Shown here: positions 18,261-26,882 of the stretch, piece after piece | Position numbering within the stretch: position 1 is the first letter of the stretch | Layout: each line of letters starts with the position of its first letter | Origin: Brevinematales bacterium | GTDB taxonomy: Bacteria > Spirochaetota > Brevinematia > DTOW01 | NCBI GenBank assembly: GCA_026415355.1 | Contig: JAOAHF010000015.1 | Coordinates: 6,249 to 49,398, forward strand | Reading direction: 5' to 3' | DNA length: 43,150 nucleotides | Position numbers and translations under genes: made by a program | Notes under the pieces: model-generated | Seen by the model: the letters and a program-made list of their open reading frames with translations, nothing else | Database searches by the model: none | What the model was told of the DNA's origin: nothing

Positions 18261-19220
18261 ATGATTTTTAGGAGTATTTTTTTAGGAATTTTGATGTTTT
18301 TGACTTTTTGTGGATTTGTATATCCTGAACCTATTAAGAATATTTCTGATTTTTCATTTCCTAAGAGAACAGGTAAAGAAGTTTTGGTTTTAGTTTCTGA
18401 TAAGATTTCTACTTTTGAAGAGGTGGAGAAAGGTATATATGACTCGCTTCAAGGTTATAATGTTTTCTCTTACAATTTTCATGGAGATACTAATCAGATG
18501 AAGATGATACCAGATGTAGTTAATAGGCTTAGACCTAATGTTGTTGTTGCTGTAGGTATTAGCGTTCTTGAAAATCTTATTGGTAAGGTTCAAATTCCTG
18601 TTGTTTTTAGTATGGTTATAAACTACAAGAAATTTGGCATTGAAAAATATAATAATATAACTGGTGTTTCTCTTCAAGTTCCTCCGGAGTCGATTTTCTT
18701 TAATTTTAAGACAGTTTATCCGAATTTTAGAAAAGTTGGTGTTATATGTAGCAAGGACTACTTCAATTTATTCATACAACCTTCTGTTGATAGTGTTAAG
18801 TTTAGTTTGGATGTTGAAATAGTTCCTGTTTTGATTCCTTCATCGAAAGACTTTGTTTCAGCATACAATTCTCTTTCGAAGAATGTTGATGTTATGTGGA
18901 TGGTTCCTGATACTACAGTGCTTGATAAGAACTCAATAGTTTATTTTATAACAGAGAGTTATAAGTTTTTAAAACCAACTATTGTTTATTCAGAACCTTT
19001 TGTAAAAGCAGGTGGTCTTTTTAGTGTTTCTCCTAACTATAGTAGCGTAGGGTCTCAGGTTGCTTTGATGGTTAGAAAGATAGTTGAGGATAAAGTTCAA
19101 CCATCTAAAATCGAGATAGCTCCGGTTGTTGGTACTTTTACTACTATAAACAGAGAACTAGCAAGAAAACTTAACATCAATGAAAGTTTATTGGGACTAA
19201 TAGATAATGTTGTAGAGTGA
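18261..19220 (+). CDS. Periplasmic ABC-type substrate-binding protein (ABC_sub_bind family)
   Basis: Type I periplasmic binding fold of the TrpX/ABC_sub_bind kind. The signal peptide spans about residues 1-22. Lobe 1 includes GKEVLVLVSDKISTFEEV, NVVVAVGISVLENLIG and IPVVFSMVINY. Lobe 2 begins at KVGVICSKDYFNLFIQP and includes DVMWMVPDTTVL and KPTIVYSEPFVKAGGLFSVS. It ends with an RELARKLNI segment. An AGGAGGT ribosome binding site sits in the nine-base gap. The next gene begins almost immediately. With no permease beside it, it may be a dedicated sensor subunit for the SpoIIE-type phosphatase; its ligand is unknown. Confidence 0.8.
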   Translation: MIFRSIFLGILMFLTFCGFVYPEPIKNISDFSFPKRTGKEVLVLVSDKISTFEEVEKGIYDSLQGYNVFSYNFHGDTNQMKMIPDVVNRLRPNVVVAVGISVLENLIGKVQIPVVFSMVINYKKFGIEKYNNITGVSLQVPPESIFFNFKTVYPNFRKVGVICSKDYFNLFIQPSVDSVKFSLDVEIVPVLIPSSKDFVSAYNSLSKNVDVMWMVPDTTVLDKNSIVYFITESYKFLKPTIVYSEPFVKAGGLFSVSPNYSSVGSQVALMVRKIVEDKVQPSKIEIAPVVGTFTTINRELARKLNINESLLGLIDNVVE

Positions 19221-19227
19221 GGTGAGT

Positions 19228-20844
19228 ATGCTAATGTTTGCTAATCTAAACATAAGGGCAAAACTTTCAATAATTATATCGGTGATAGTAGTTTCGATTT
19301 CTCTAATAATGAGTGTTATTTTTATAGTTAAATCTAACAATGAGATGATGACATCAATAATAACTAGATCTGGAATGCTTGCTAAGAGTATGGCGGTTCT
19401 TTCTGCTAATTACATAGCAGGGTTTCAGTATCTGGATATTCAAAGAGCTATTGAAGATGTTGTTTCTAGTGATAGGGAAATAGTTTACGGTTATCTTGAA
19501 GATGTTAGTGGAGAGGTTATATCTCCCGTGTTTAAGGATGAAGTTGTAAAGGATCAAAACAAGATAGTTACATCTTACAAACAGATTAGCAAGGTTTTAA
19601 GAAAACTAGACTCCATAGGTTATGGTTTTTCTTCTGATGTTAGTGTGAGTTTGGTTCTTCATGGAAATGAGCAATGTGTTGATGTTAAGGTTCCAGTTCT
19701 CATAGGAGATGCTCCTGCTTCTTACATAAGAATTGGTACTACGATGAAGTATCTTAATCGAGAGTTGTTAGGTAATATAGTGATATCGACTATAATTGTC
19801 ATTTTCTTAATAGGACTTGGAATACTTTTTAGTTGGTATTTTGCTAAGAGTTTTTCTACTCCTATACTTAGACTAAAGGATGCTGCTGTTGCATTTGGTA
19901 ATAAAAACTTTGATTATAAAGTTGAAGTTTTGACTAATGATGAAATTGGTGTTTTGGCTAAAACTTTTGATGAAATGAGAAAGAATATAAAAGAGTATAG
20001 TGAGCATTTGGAAGAATTAGTTGCTCAGAGAACTAAAGAGTTGCAGGAAGCATATGAGAAGCTAAAAGAGAAAGATAGAATAATACAAATGGAGTTGGAT
20101 TTTGCGAGTAAAATACAAAAGGGAATAATGCCAAATGGGGGGTATAAGTGGCATGATTTCGTGATATTTGGATATTCTCAACCTATGGAGAAAATAGGTG
20201 GAGATTTTTTTGATATATTTCCAGTACCGGGTGGTAAACTTTTATTTTATGTTGCTGATGTTTCAGGGCATGGTATTCCTGCTGCTTTGATTACCACTAT
20301 GCTTAAAATTTCTTTACTTAACATAAGTTTTGAAAAGCAAGATCCTTCTGAAATAATAGAGAGGTTAAATGAGAGAATCAGAATAATAAATTCTGATATG
20401 AAAGATCAGGTTATAGCAAACTATTTAACTATTTTTACTTCAATAGTTGATAAAGAAGGTAATATGAGTTTTGCATCAGGTGGGCACCATAAACCTGTGA
20501 TTTATAATGCATTCTCAAAGCAGTTTAAAGAAATTCCTGATGTTCAGGGGGCTATAGTAGGTATACTTGAACCTGATATGTATGTATGTGCATCGTCTTA
20601 CTTTAAGATTGATGATGGAGACATAATGTTTCTATATACTGATGGTGTTACTGAAAGAAGGAATTTGTCTAATAAGGAACTTGAGTTGGATGGTTTTAAG
20701 AGTATAGTTGCTGATGCTGTTGATAGGAATTATTCTGGAAAAAAGTTGTTATCTTATGTTCTAAATAGGATAGAAGAGTTTGCTGAAGGTGTTCCGCCTA
20801 GAGATGATTTTACTCTACTTTTAGTTCAGAAGATAAAAGAATAG
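19228..20844 (+). CDS. Membrane sensor HAMP/SpoIIE-type (PP2C) serine phosphatase
   Basis: Predicted transmembrane receptor that dephosphorylates a protein, usually an anti-sigma antagonist, in the cytoplasm. Helix 1 lies at about 12-35, a periplasmic sensor region at about 36-183, helix 2 at about 184-208, HAMP at 205-262 and a short coiled coil at about 255-290. The SpoIIE/RsbU phosphatase follows, with metal-binding Asp in GGDFFD (near 327), VADVSGHG (near 346), LYTDGVTE (near 472) and PRDDFTLLL (near 528). The start used is an ATG five bases after GAGG; an in-frame GTG two codons earlier lacks a site. No STAS or anti-sigma partner is in the window. Confidence 0.88.
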   Translation: MLMFANLNIRAKLSIIISVIVVSISLIMSVIFIVKSNNEMMTSIITRSGMLAKSMAVLSANYIAGFQYLDIQRAIEDVVSSDREIVYGYLEDVSGEVISPVFKDEVVKDQNKIVTSYKQISKVLRKLDSIGYGFSSDVSVSLVLHGNEQCVDVKVPVLIGDAPASYIRIGTTMKYLNRELLGNIVISTIIVIFLIGLGILFSWYFAKSFSTPILRLKDAAVAFGNKNFDYKVEVLTNDEIGVLAKTFDEMRKNIKEYSEHLEELVAQRTKELQEAYEKLKEKDRIIQMELDFASKIQKGIMPNGGYKWHDFVIFGYSQPMEKIGGDFFDIFPVPGGKLLFYVADVSGHGIPAALITTMLKISLLNISFEKQDPSEIIERLNERIRIINSDMKDQVIANYLTIFTSIVDKEGNMSFASGGHHKPVIYNAFSKQFKEIPDVQGAIVGILEPDMYVCASSYFKIDDGDIMFLYTDGVTERRNLSNKELELDGFKSIVADAVDRNYSGKKLLSYVLNRIEEFAEGVPPRDDFTLLLVQKIKE

Positions 20845-20854
20845 GAGGTATTAT

Positions 20855-23053
20855 ATGAGTAGGATTTTCATAATTTTGATTTTTATTATCTCTTTTTCTT
20901 TCCTTATTAGTGTAGGTTACTCTCAGATAACCGAAGAGGACTTTTTCAAGATTGAGGAGAGTATAGTAGTTGCTGCTACTAAGCAAAAGCAAACTGTTTC
21001 AGAAGCGCCTGCTACTGTTTACGCTATAGATCAGAAGACTTTGAAAATTTTAGGTTTTTCTGAGCTTAATCAGGTGTTAAGGTTTGTTCCAGGTGTAGAT
21101 GTTTATGATCCTGATTTCTTTCTCTTTGGTGGGCAACGAGGATTTGTTGGAGCTTTTGATACTACTCTCGTTTTACTCGATGGTGTTGAGATGAATAATA
21201 ACATTGCTGGTGAATCTTTTATTAGCCATAATTATCCGCTTTCACATATAGAAAGAATTGAGGTAATACAGGGACCAGCATCATCTCTTTATGGTGCTAA
21301 CGCAGTAGGTGGTATAATAAACTTGGTTACCTATGAAGAAGATAAAATTAATGGTATGAGAGCGGGTGTAAAGTTTGGTTCGTATAATACTCTTTCTCCT
21401 TTTGCTTTACTCGGTGGTAAAGTTGGTGATTTTAAATACAAAGTTTTTGGTAGGGTTTTCCTTACAGATGGTCCCAATTACTATGATAGTGTTACTAAGT
21501 ATTATATCTATGCACCTCAAACACCTAACGTAAATAGGAGACCTCAGTACTCACTGTGGGATTATAATGACACAGGTTACAACAGGTATTTGTATGCTAA
21601 ACTAAGTTATGGACCTTTCTATTTGGGTGGAGTTTATAACTACCAAATAGATGGTAGAGGAGTGCAAGATATACAATGGGTTTATTATTTTGATGAAGAT
21701 GGTAGAGATCAAAGGATTCTATTTGGTGGATTTGAAGGTTTTATTATACCGGATTATCTAAAACTTAAACTGGAGCAAAGAGTTTGGCAAGATTATTTGT
21801 GGGGTAATCATACACAAGTTAGTGATATTAATGATGTACTACCTAATGGTTATGCAACTAATACTCAGGATACTAACATAACAAGAGGGGATATTGAAGC
21901 TTGGAGAGGTTTCTATTCAAATCTCAAATCTCCTGGAAGTTTGAGATTCCAAACAGAGCTACAGCTTGCGTTATATTTTGCTGAAAAGCACAGATTAACT
22001 GGAGGTGTTGTTATTGATATACTAAGAGGTATAGGGGCATCTTGGAATAGATTGGATTACTCAACTCTTGTCTCAGGACCTACAAATGTTATTGATATTC
22101 ATCCTTACGTTGATGTAGAGAAACAATTAGCATCTTGGACAAAATTAGGTGGTTACTTGCAATGGGAAGTTCCTTTAATTAGTGAGTTATTGTTCCTTAC
22201 GCTTGGTGGTAGAGGTGATATTTATTTTGTAAGTAACCAAACTAGGTTTGAACTAAACCCAAGGAGTGGTATAGTAGTGAAACCATTTGAAGGTGCTGCT
22301 TTCAAATTGCTTGCTGGAAAAGCGTTCAGAGAGCCAACAGTTTTTGAATTGTGGAGTGCAGCAAATAAAATAGGTGGTGTCCAAGAACTCAAGTATGCTT
22401 CAACATGGACTTTTGAGATCAGTTGGTTCCAGATAGTTTCTGATTGGTTACAAAATTATGTTACAGGGTTTTATAACTATGGTGAAAATTTCAAAGTTAC
22501 CATACCAGAACAGGGGGTAGGTGTTATAGAAGTTCCTATTGTCAGGATATGGGGAGTTGAAGAGTATCTAAGAATAACTCTACCCTTCTTCCAAAATATT
22601 CAGCTAACTCTTGGTTATACCTATCAGAAAGGGTTACAATCATATTGGAAAGTTGCAGTTCAAGGTACAACGACAAATTCAAATTGGGTAGATAGCAGCG
22701 TTCCAACGATACCAGAACATAAAGGTTTTGCTATAATTTCTTACAGGATCCTTGAGAATCTATACTTATCTGTTTTGAATTACATAGTAGGTGAGATTGA
22801 TCCGGGAACTGGTAATTCGTTATCTACAACTTTGGGTAAATTACCTGCTTATTGGATTGTTGATCTTTCTCTACTAGCCAATAATGTTATTACATTTGCT
22901 AATGTTTCATATGATTTGAATGTTTCTGTAAGGAATTTACTCAATCAAGAGTGGTGGAATCTTAACCCAAGAAATGGTGGTATGGGACTTTCACCTGCAG
23001 CGTTTCCTCAAAAAGGAATAAACTTTGAGGTTTCTTTGACAGGTAGGTTGTAG
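20855..23053 (+). CDS. TonB-dependent outer-membrane receptor
   Basis: Outer-membrane 22-strand barrel with plug, driven by TonB. The signal peptide ends near residue 23 (GYSQ). A TonB-box-like EESIVVAATK is at 34-43. The plug follows: SEAPATVYAID, RFVPGVDVYD, LVLLDGVEMNN, and the diagnostic RIEVIQGPASSLYGANAVGGIINLVT-type block near 133-159. The barrel is rich in aromatic residues. The final residue is Leu (SLTGRL) rather than the usual Phe/Trp. It is the last gene of the operon, with an AGGAGG site over the preceding stop, and a terminator follows. No TonB, ExbB or ExbD is nearby. Substrate unknown. Confidence 0.93.
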   Translation: MSRIFIILIFIISFSFLISVGYSQITEEDFFKIEESIVVAATKQKQTVSEAPATVYAIDQKTLKILGFSELNQVLRFVPGVDVYDPDFFLFGGQRGFVGAFDTTLVLLDGVEMNNNIAGESFISHNYPLSHIERIEVIQGPASSLYGANAVGGIINLVTYEEDKINGMRAGVKFGSYNTLSPFALLGGKVGDFKYKVFGRVFLTDGPNYYDSVTKYYIYAPQTPNVNRRPQYSLWDYNDTGYNRYLYAKLSYGPFYLGGVYNYQIDGRGVQDIQWVYYFDEDGRDQRILFGGFEGFIIPDYLKLKLEQRVWQDYLWGNHTQVSDINDVLPNGYATNTQDTNITRGDIEAWRGFYSNLKSPGSLRFQTELQLALYFAEKHRLTGGVVIDILRGIGASWNRLDYSTLVSGPTNVIDIHPYVDVEKQLASWTKLGGYLQWEVPLISELLFLTLGGRGDIYFVSNQTRFELNPRSGIVVKPFEGAAFKLLAGKAFREPTVFELWSAANKIGGVQELKYASTWTFEISWFQIVSDWLQNYVTGFYNYGENFKVTIPEQGVGVIEVPIVRIWGVEEYLRITLPFFQNIQLTLGYTYQKGLQSYWKVAVQGTTTNSNWVDSSVPTIPEHKGFAIISYRILENLYLSVLNYIVGEIDPGTGNSLSTTLGKLPAYWIVDLSLLANNVITFANVSYDLNVSVRNLLNQEWWNLNPRNGGMGLSPAAFPQKGINFEVSLTGRL

Positions 23054-23059
23054 TTTTTA

Positions 23060-23090
23060 GGTCACGGCTAGATTTTTAGCCGTGGCCTTT
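23060..23090 (+). terminator. Rho-independent terminator after the TonB receptor gene
   Basis: An 11-bp GC-containing stem (GGTCACGGCTA with TAGCCGTGGCC, one G-T pair) encloses a six-base loop and is followed by TTTAATT. It begins seven bases after the stop codon and closes the four-gene operon. Confidence 0.85.
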
Positions 23091-23248
23091 AATTCTAAAT
23101 TTTAGCTTTAGATTTTGTTGAAGATTAGTAAGTAGCTTCAATTTGTTTTATGTTTTTTAGCTAAGTTTGGTAATTCCTTGTGAATTTTTAAACCTTTTCC
23201 TTTGATTAGTTGTTAGTGAATGGTATATTATTTATAATATTTGTAAAT

Positions 23249-24499
23249 ATGGGAGATGCGATTACCTTTAAGGTGGTTAAATACAAGCCAGGAAGTTATG
23301 TGATGATAGAAGGTGATAAGATTCCTGAGGAGTTTTATATTATTCAAAGTGGTAAAGTTCAGGTTTTTGAGACTATAGACCCTATAATAAGAGGTACTAA
23401 AGATGGAGTTTCTTTAACCAAAGGGGACTTTTTTGGTGTAGTTTCGTGTATGAGTAGAAGGAGTAATATGGAAACAGTTATATCACTTGAAGAAACTTCT
23501 CTGTTAGCGGTACATAGATCACAGTTTGGGGATTTAATACAAAAGAGTGCTCCTATTGCGGTTAAGATCTTAAGATTTTTTAGTCAAAAACTTAGGGAAT
23601 ATGATTCGACACTGACAAAGTTAACATTTAAATCACACGCAGATGAAGATCCTTACCAGTTGTTTAACATAGCGGAATATTATTATGCGAAAAAAATGCA
23701 GGAACAGGCTGCTTATGCTTATAAGAAATATATAGAATACTGTCCTGATGGTGGTTATGTTTCTGTAGCAAAAATGAAATTGGCGTCAATAGATCCTATA
23801 ATCGCTATGTCAGAACCTGAAGTTGATATTCAGAAATCAATAGAAAAATACCACGATAATCAAGTTATATTCTGTGAACATGAGTATGGTGACAAAGCAT
23901 ATGTAATACTTAAGGGTAATGTAAGGATAACAAAGTTTGTAAATGGTAATGAGGTTTTACTTGCTGTTTTGAAGGAAGGGGATATATTTGGGGAAATGTC
24001 TATACTTGAAAATAGACCTAGAAGCGCTACAGCAACGGCAGTAGGCGAAGTTGAACTTATGTATGTAAAGAAAGAAAGCTTTGAGACTATGGTTCATTCT
24101 AGACCTGAAATAGCAACTAGAATAATAGAGTTACTCAGTGATAGAATATGGGCTATATATAGACAACTTGCGAATATAGCTCTTAAAGATCCGAATGCTA
24201 GGATATATGATGCTATAATGATACAAATAGAAAAAAATAGAGTACCAATAAAACCAAAAGAATCTTTTAAGCTCAACTTTTCAGTTGAGGATCTTATAAA
24301 GTTTTTAGGTTATCCTATTGATGAGGGTAAGAGATATCTGAAGTCGATTCTAGAAGCTGATAAAAATATTACAATTTCTTTGGATGGTAAAATTCTTGTA
24401 AATGATTTGGATAAGCTTCTTAAGGATGTTACATTCTATAAGAAAAAACTACTAATGGAGTTAAAGATACAGTTGAGTAGAACTCAGCAAAGTAAGTAG
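23249..24499 (+). CDS. Cytoplasmic protein with two cyclic-nucleotide-binding domains
   Basis: Crp-like sensor protein of about 416 residues. The first cNMP-binding domain (about 5-118) lacks the phosphate-binding Arg: its cassette reads FFGVVSCMSRRSNMETV. A TPR-like linker is at about 132-185. The second domain (about 195-305) has a canonical cassette FGEMSILENRPRSATA with the Arg and Ser/Thr needed for cNMP. The C-terminal 100 residues look helical and winged, with no clear DNA-binding helix. The start is the ATG giving MGDAITFKVV; the frame is open 13 codons further up to a TTG, but no site supports that. It stands alone between terminators. Confidence 0.85.
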   Translation: MGDAITFKVVKYKPGSYVMIEGDKIPEEFYIIQSGKVQVFETIDPIIRGTKDGVSLTKGDFFGVVSCMSRRSNMETVISLEETSLLAVHRSQFGDLIQKSAPIAVKILRFFSQKLREYDSTLTKLTFKSHADEDPYQLFNIAEYYYAKKMQEQAAYAYKKYIEYCPDGGYVSVAKMKLASIDPIIAMSEPEVDIQKSIEKYHDNQVIFCEHEYGDKAYVILKGNVRITKFVNGNEVLLAVLKEGDIFGEMSILENRPRSATATAVGEVELMYVKKESFETMVHSRPEIATRIIELLSDRIWAIYRQLANIALKDPNARIYDAIMIQIEKNRVPIKPKESFKLNFSVEDLIKFLGYPIDEGKRYLKSILEADKNITISLDGKILVNDLDKLLKDVTFYKKKLLMELKIQLSRTQQSK

Positions 24500-24655
24500 T
24501 AGAATTTTTAGTTTTCTAAACATTTGGTGTGAAACTTTTTGTCTTTTAGATAAATATTAACTGTGTATATCAGTTTTTTAGTTTAGCTTATTGTCTGTAA
24601 CTTTTTGATTTGTGTTAATATCTATGTAGAGTAGAAAAACGTAAAGGAGGAGTCT

Positions 24656-25171
24656 ATGAAGAGTGTTTCAAAAATGCTTTTTGTGTTTATTACTTCAGTT
24701 ACGGTAGGTTTAAGTTTAGTCGGTTTTTCAAGATCTTTTGCTAACACAAATGTGCCATATATGGAATATAGAGCGGGTGAACATAAGATGATGAGTTATG
24801 ATATTGATTTTGATAAGATGTTTGGTGGAAAACTTATGCGTATACTTAGCCTTTCGAAAGATTTGAACTTAACTCAAGATCAGCAGGATAAGATATTTAG
24901 TATACTGATTCAGATGAAACAGAGAAATGATACTGTATCTACTGAGATTATGAAAGTAAGGTATGAGGTTTCTAAAGAACTTTCAAAATCTCAGCCAGAT
25001 TTTTCAAAGGTTAAGTCGCTAAACTCTCAACTGGCAAGATTGCATTCGGAGATTTCACTTAACACTAAAAATGCTTTTGTCGACGTAATATCTGTGCTTA
25101 CTCCAGAACAGAGAGAGAAATTGAATAGTATGATTTTCAAGGTACGAGGAAAGGGTAAAATTGATAGATAA
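24656..25171 (+). CDS. Periplasmic Spy/CpxP-like LTxxQ protein
   Basis: A signal peptide (residues 1-30, ending RSFA) precedes a small all-helical domain with the two LTxxQ motifs of the Spy/CpxP family: LNLTQDQQDKIF near 75 and VLTPEQREKL near 150. Family members act as ATP-independent periplasmic chaperones or as negative regulators of envelope stress or metal sensors. Spacing between the motifs (about 75 residues) fits. A strong AAAGGAGGAG ribosome binding site lies before the ATG. It is monocistronic, with its own terminator, as expected for a stress-induced gene. No CpxRA-like system is adjacent. Confidence 0.82.
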   Translation: MKSVSKMLFVFITSVTVGLSLVGFSRSFANTNVPYMEYRAGEHKMMSYDIDFDKMFGGKLMRILSLSKDLNLTQDQQDKIFSILIQMKQRNDTVSTEIMKVRYEVSKELSKSQPDFSKVKSLNSQLARLHSEISLNTKNAFVDVISVLTPEQREKLNSMIFKVRGKGKIDR

Positions 25172-25174
25172 ATG

Positions 25175-25199
25175 ATAACCCCCGATCGGAGGGGGTTAT
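25175..25199. terminator. Strong hairpin after the Spy-like gene
   Basis: A perfect 9-bp stem ATAACCCCC/GGGGGTTAT with a seven-base loop starts four bases after the stop codon. The following AAATTTA is a weak T tract, but the stem is stable. Confidence 0.75.
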
Positions 25200-25329
25200 A
25201 AATTTAGGTTAGATGTTTGAATTAGGTTGAGATTTTACAGATCATTTGAAATGAAAAATAATCTTATGAGAATTAGTTAAGGTTGTGCTAATTTTTAGAT
25301 TTTAGTTAATTGGTAATATTGATGTTATT

Positions 25330-26019
25330 ATGCATAAAATAAATAATATGAGTTTCGTTGTTTTAGATAATATTTCGAAATGGTATCTGGAAAGTAATGG
25401 TAGCAAAGTTGTTGTTTTTAGGAATTTCTCTCTTTCAGTTGAGAAAGGTAAGTTTGTATCTGTTGTTGGTGAAAGTGGTTCTGGTAAGACTACGCTCCTA
25501 AACATCATAGGGGCTATTGATAGTGTTAGTGAGGGTAGTGTTTATGTTAATGGTGTTAATATAACAAATATGGATGAAGATGGTCTTTCTGAGTTTAGAA
25601 ATACTAAGGTTGGATATGTGTTTCAGAATCACTTTTTACTTAAAGGTTTTACAGTTTTAGAAAATGTTATTATACCTGTTATGTTAAAGAGTAGTTATAA
25701 TAGGATTAAGGTTTTGAATAGAGCAAAAGAATTGCTTGATTTTCTAGGCATCGGAGACAAGATTCATAGAAATATAGATGAGATTTCTGGTGGTGAAAGG
25801 CAAAGAGTTAGTATTGCAAGGGCATTGATAAATGATCCTGATATAATTATTGCTGATGAACCTACTGGCAACCTTGATCCTAAAAACTCGGAGATAGTTT
25901 TTTCACTGTTTTATAATTTAGTAAAGAGTATGGGTAAAACATGTATAATGGCTACCCACAATATGTTTTTATCTCAGCAAACGGATTATGTTATAAACCT
26001 AGATTTCAATAGATCCTAA
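25330..26019 (+). CDS. LolD-like ABC transporter ATPase
   Basis: ATPase of the LolD/MacB/FtsE group, which power lipoprotein release or mechanotransmission at the inner membrane. It has Walker A GESGSGKTT near residue 50, the Q-loop VFQNHFLL, signature ISGGERQRVSIARAL, Walker B IIIADEPTGNLD and switch His in MATHN. The length of 229 residues is normal. A second Met at codon 7 (MSFVVLDNI) would also suit the family start; neither has a clear ribosome binding site. No permease (LolC/E, FtsX or MacB-like) adjoins it. Its 3' end overlaps the convergent queC by 21 bases. Confidence 0.85.
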   Translation: MHKINNMSFVVLDNISKWYLESNGSKVVVFRNFSLSVEKGKFVSVVGESGSGKTTLLNIIGAIDSVSEGSVYVNGVNITNMDEDGLSEFRNTKVGYVFQNHFLLKGFTVLENVIIPVMLKSSYNRIKVLNRAKELLDFLGIGDKIHRNIDEISGGERQRVSIARALINDPDIIIADEPTGNLDPKNSEIVFSLFYNLVKSMGKTCIMATHNMFLSQQTDYVINLDFNRS

Positions 26020-26688
26020 GGGATCTGGTACTTCCGCCTCTTCAAATGCTTTTCTTCTAGAATTACAGGAGGGGCATTCCATACAAGGTTTTATTATGTG
26101 TCCTAGTATTCTAGGTGAGTAACAACTCCAAGTCAATTCAAAAGGTACTCTGAGTTCTTTTCCTATTTTAATTATGTCTTTTTTCTTGAGATTTATAAAT
26201 GGTGTATGAACTTTTAATCTTCTGCCTTCGAATGCAAATTTCGAACCTGCGGTTAACACTGTTTCAAGAGCACTAGCCCATTCGGGACGAGTGTCTGGAT
26301 AGTTTGGATTATCACTTGCGTGTATTCCTAGGATTATATTTTCTATATCTCTTATTTCTGCTATTATTCCCGCTATTATACCTAATAAAGTATTTCGCAT
26401 AGGTACATATGTTGAGATTATACCCCTATCAGGGTATTCCTTTTCGGTAATTTCATGTTTACCTACTAAAGATGAGCTTGATAGTAGAAATTTTAAACTT
26501 GATATATCTATCTCAATTCTTGGTATTTCAAATTCATCACATACTTTCCTTGATAGAAAAGTTTCTATAGAGTGCTTTTGTCCGTAAAGTATATTAAGTG
26601 CTACTATTTCATCAAACTTCTCTCTGGCCCAGAATAGAGCAGTGGTACTATCCAAACCACCTGAATGTAAAACTATAGCTCTGTCCAT
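25999..26688 (-). CDS. queC: 7-cyano-7-deazaguanine synthase QueC
   Basis: ATP-dependent conversion of carboxy-deazaguanine to preQ0, on the queuosine pathway. The PP-loop SGGLDSTT is at residues 9-16. YGQKHSIE (35-42), YVPMRNT (94-100) and SDNPNYPDTRPE follow. A four-cysteine zinc site is complete: Cys189, Cys202, Cys205 and Cys208. The length of 229 residues is normal. It is monocistronic. The next enzyme that uses its product, QueF, is encoded about 9 kb away in this window; QueD and QueE are not seen. No preQ1 riboswitch is visible in front of it. Confidence 0.96.
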   Translation of the reverse strand: MDRAIVLHSGGLDSTTALFWAREKFDEIVALNILYGQKHSIETFLSRKVCDEFEIPRIEIDISSLKFLLSSSSLVGKHEITEKEYPDRGIISTYVPMRNTLLGIIAGIIAEIRDIENIILGIHASDNPNYPDTRPEWASALETVLTAGSKFAFEGRRLKVHTPFINLKKKDIIKIGKELRVPFELTWSCYSPRILGHIIKPCMECPSCNSRRKAFEEAEVPDPLGSIEI

Positions 26689-26882
26689 AGCTTAATTCTA
26701 AATAACTGAGTGTTGTTTTATAAAGTAAACACTTACATACACGATTTTAAAATCAAAGACTTATTATCTTTCAGGAAATGCTTAGTTTCTTGGGTACAAC
26801 TTTTGATTTTTTTTAAGGTTTGTTTCTATGCTAAATTTTAATTGTCTTGCTTATATTACGTTTATTTAAAATACAAACTCCT

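Noticed and set aside
17517-23053. A classical ABC importer plus TonB receptor
   Set aside because: No permease or ATPase gene is present between the promoter and the terminator; the only ABC ATPase nearby is LolD-like and lies outside the operon.
23210-23248. TTG start for the cyclic-nucleotide-binding protein
   Set aside because: The extra 13 residues are hydrophobic and unlike the family, and no ribosome binding site precedes the TTG.
26689-26846. preQ1 riboswitch before queC
   Set aside because: No compact GC hairpin with the A-rich tail of the preQ1 classes is present; the same holds before queF.
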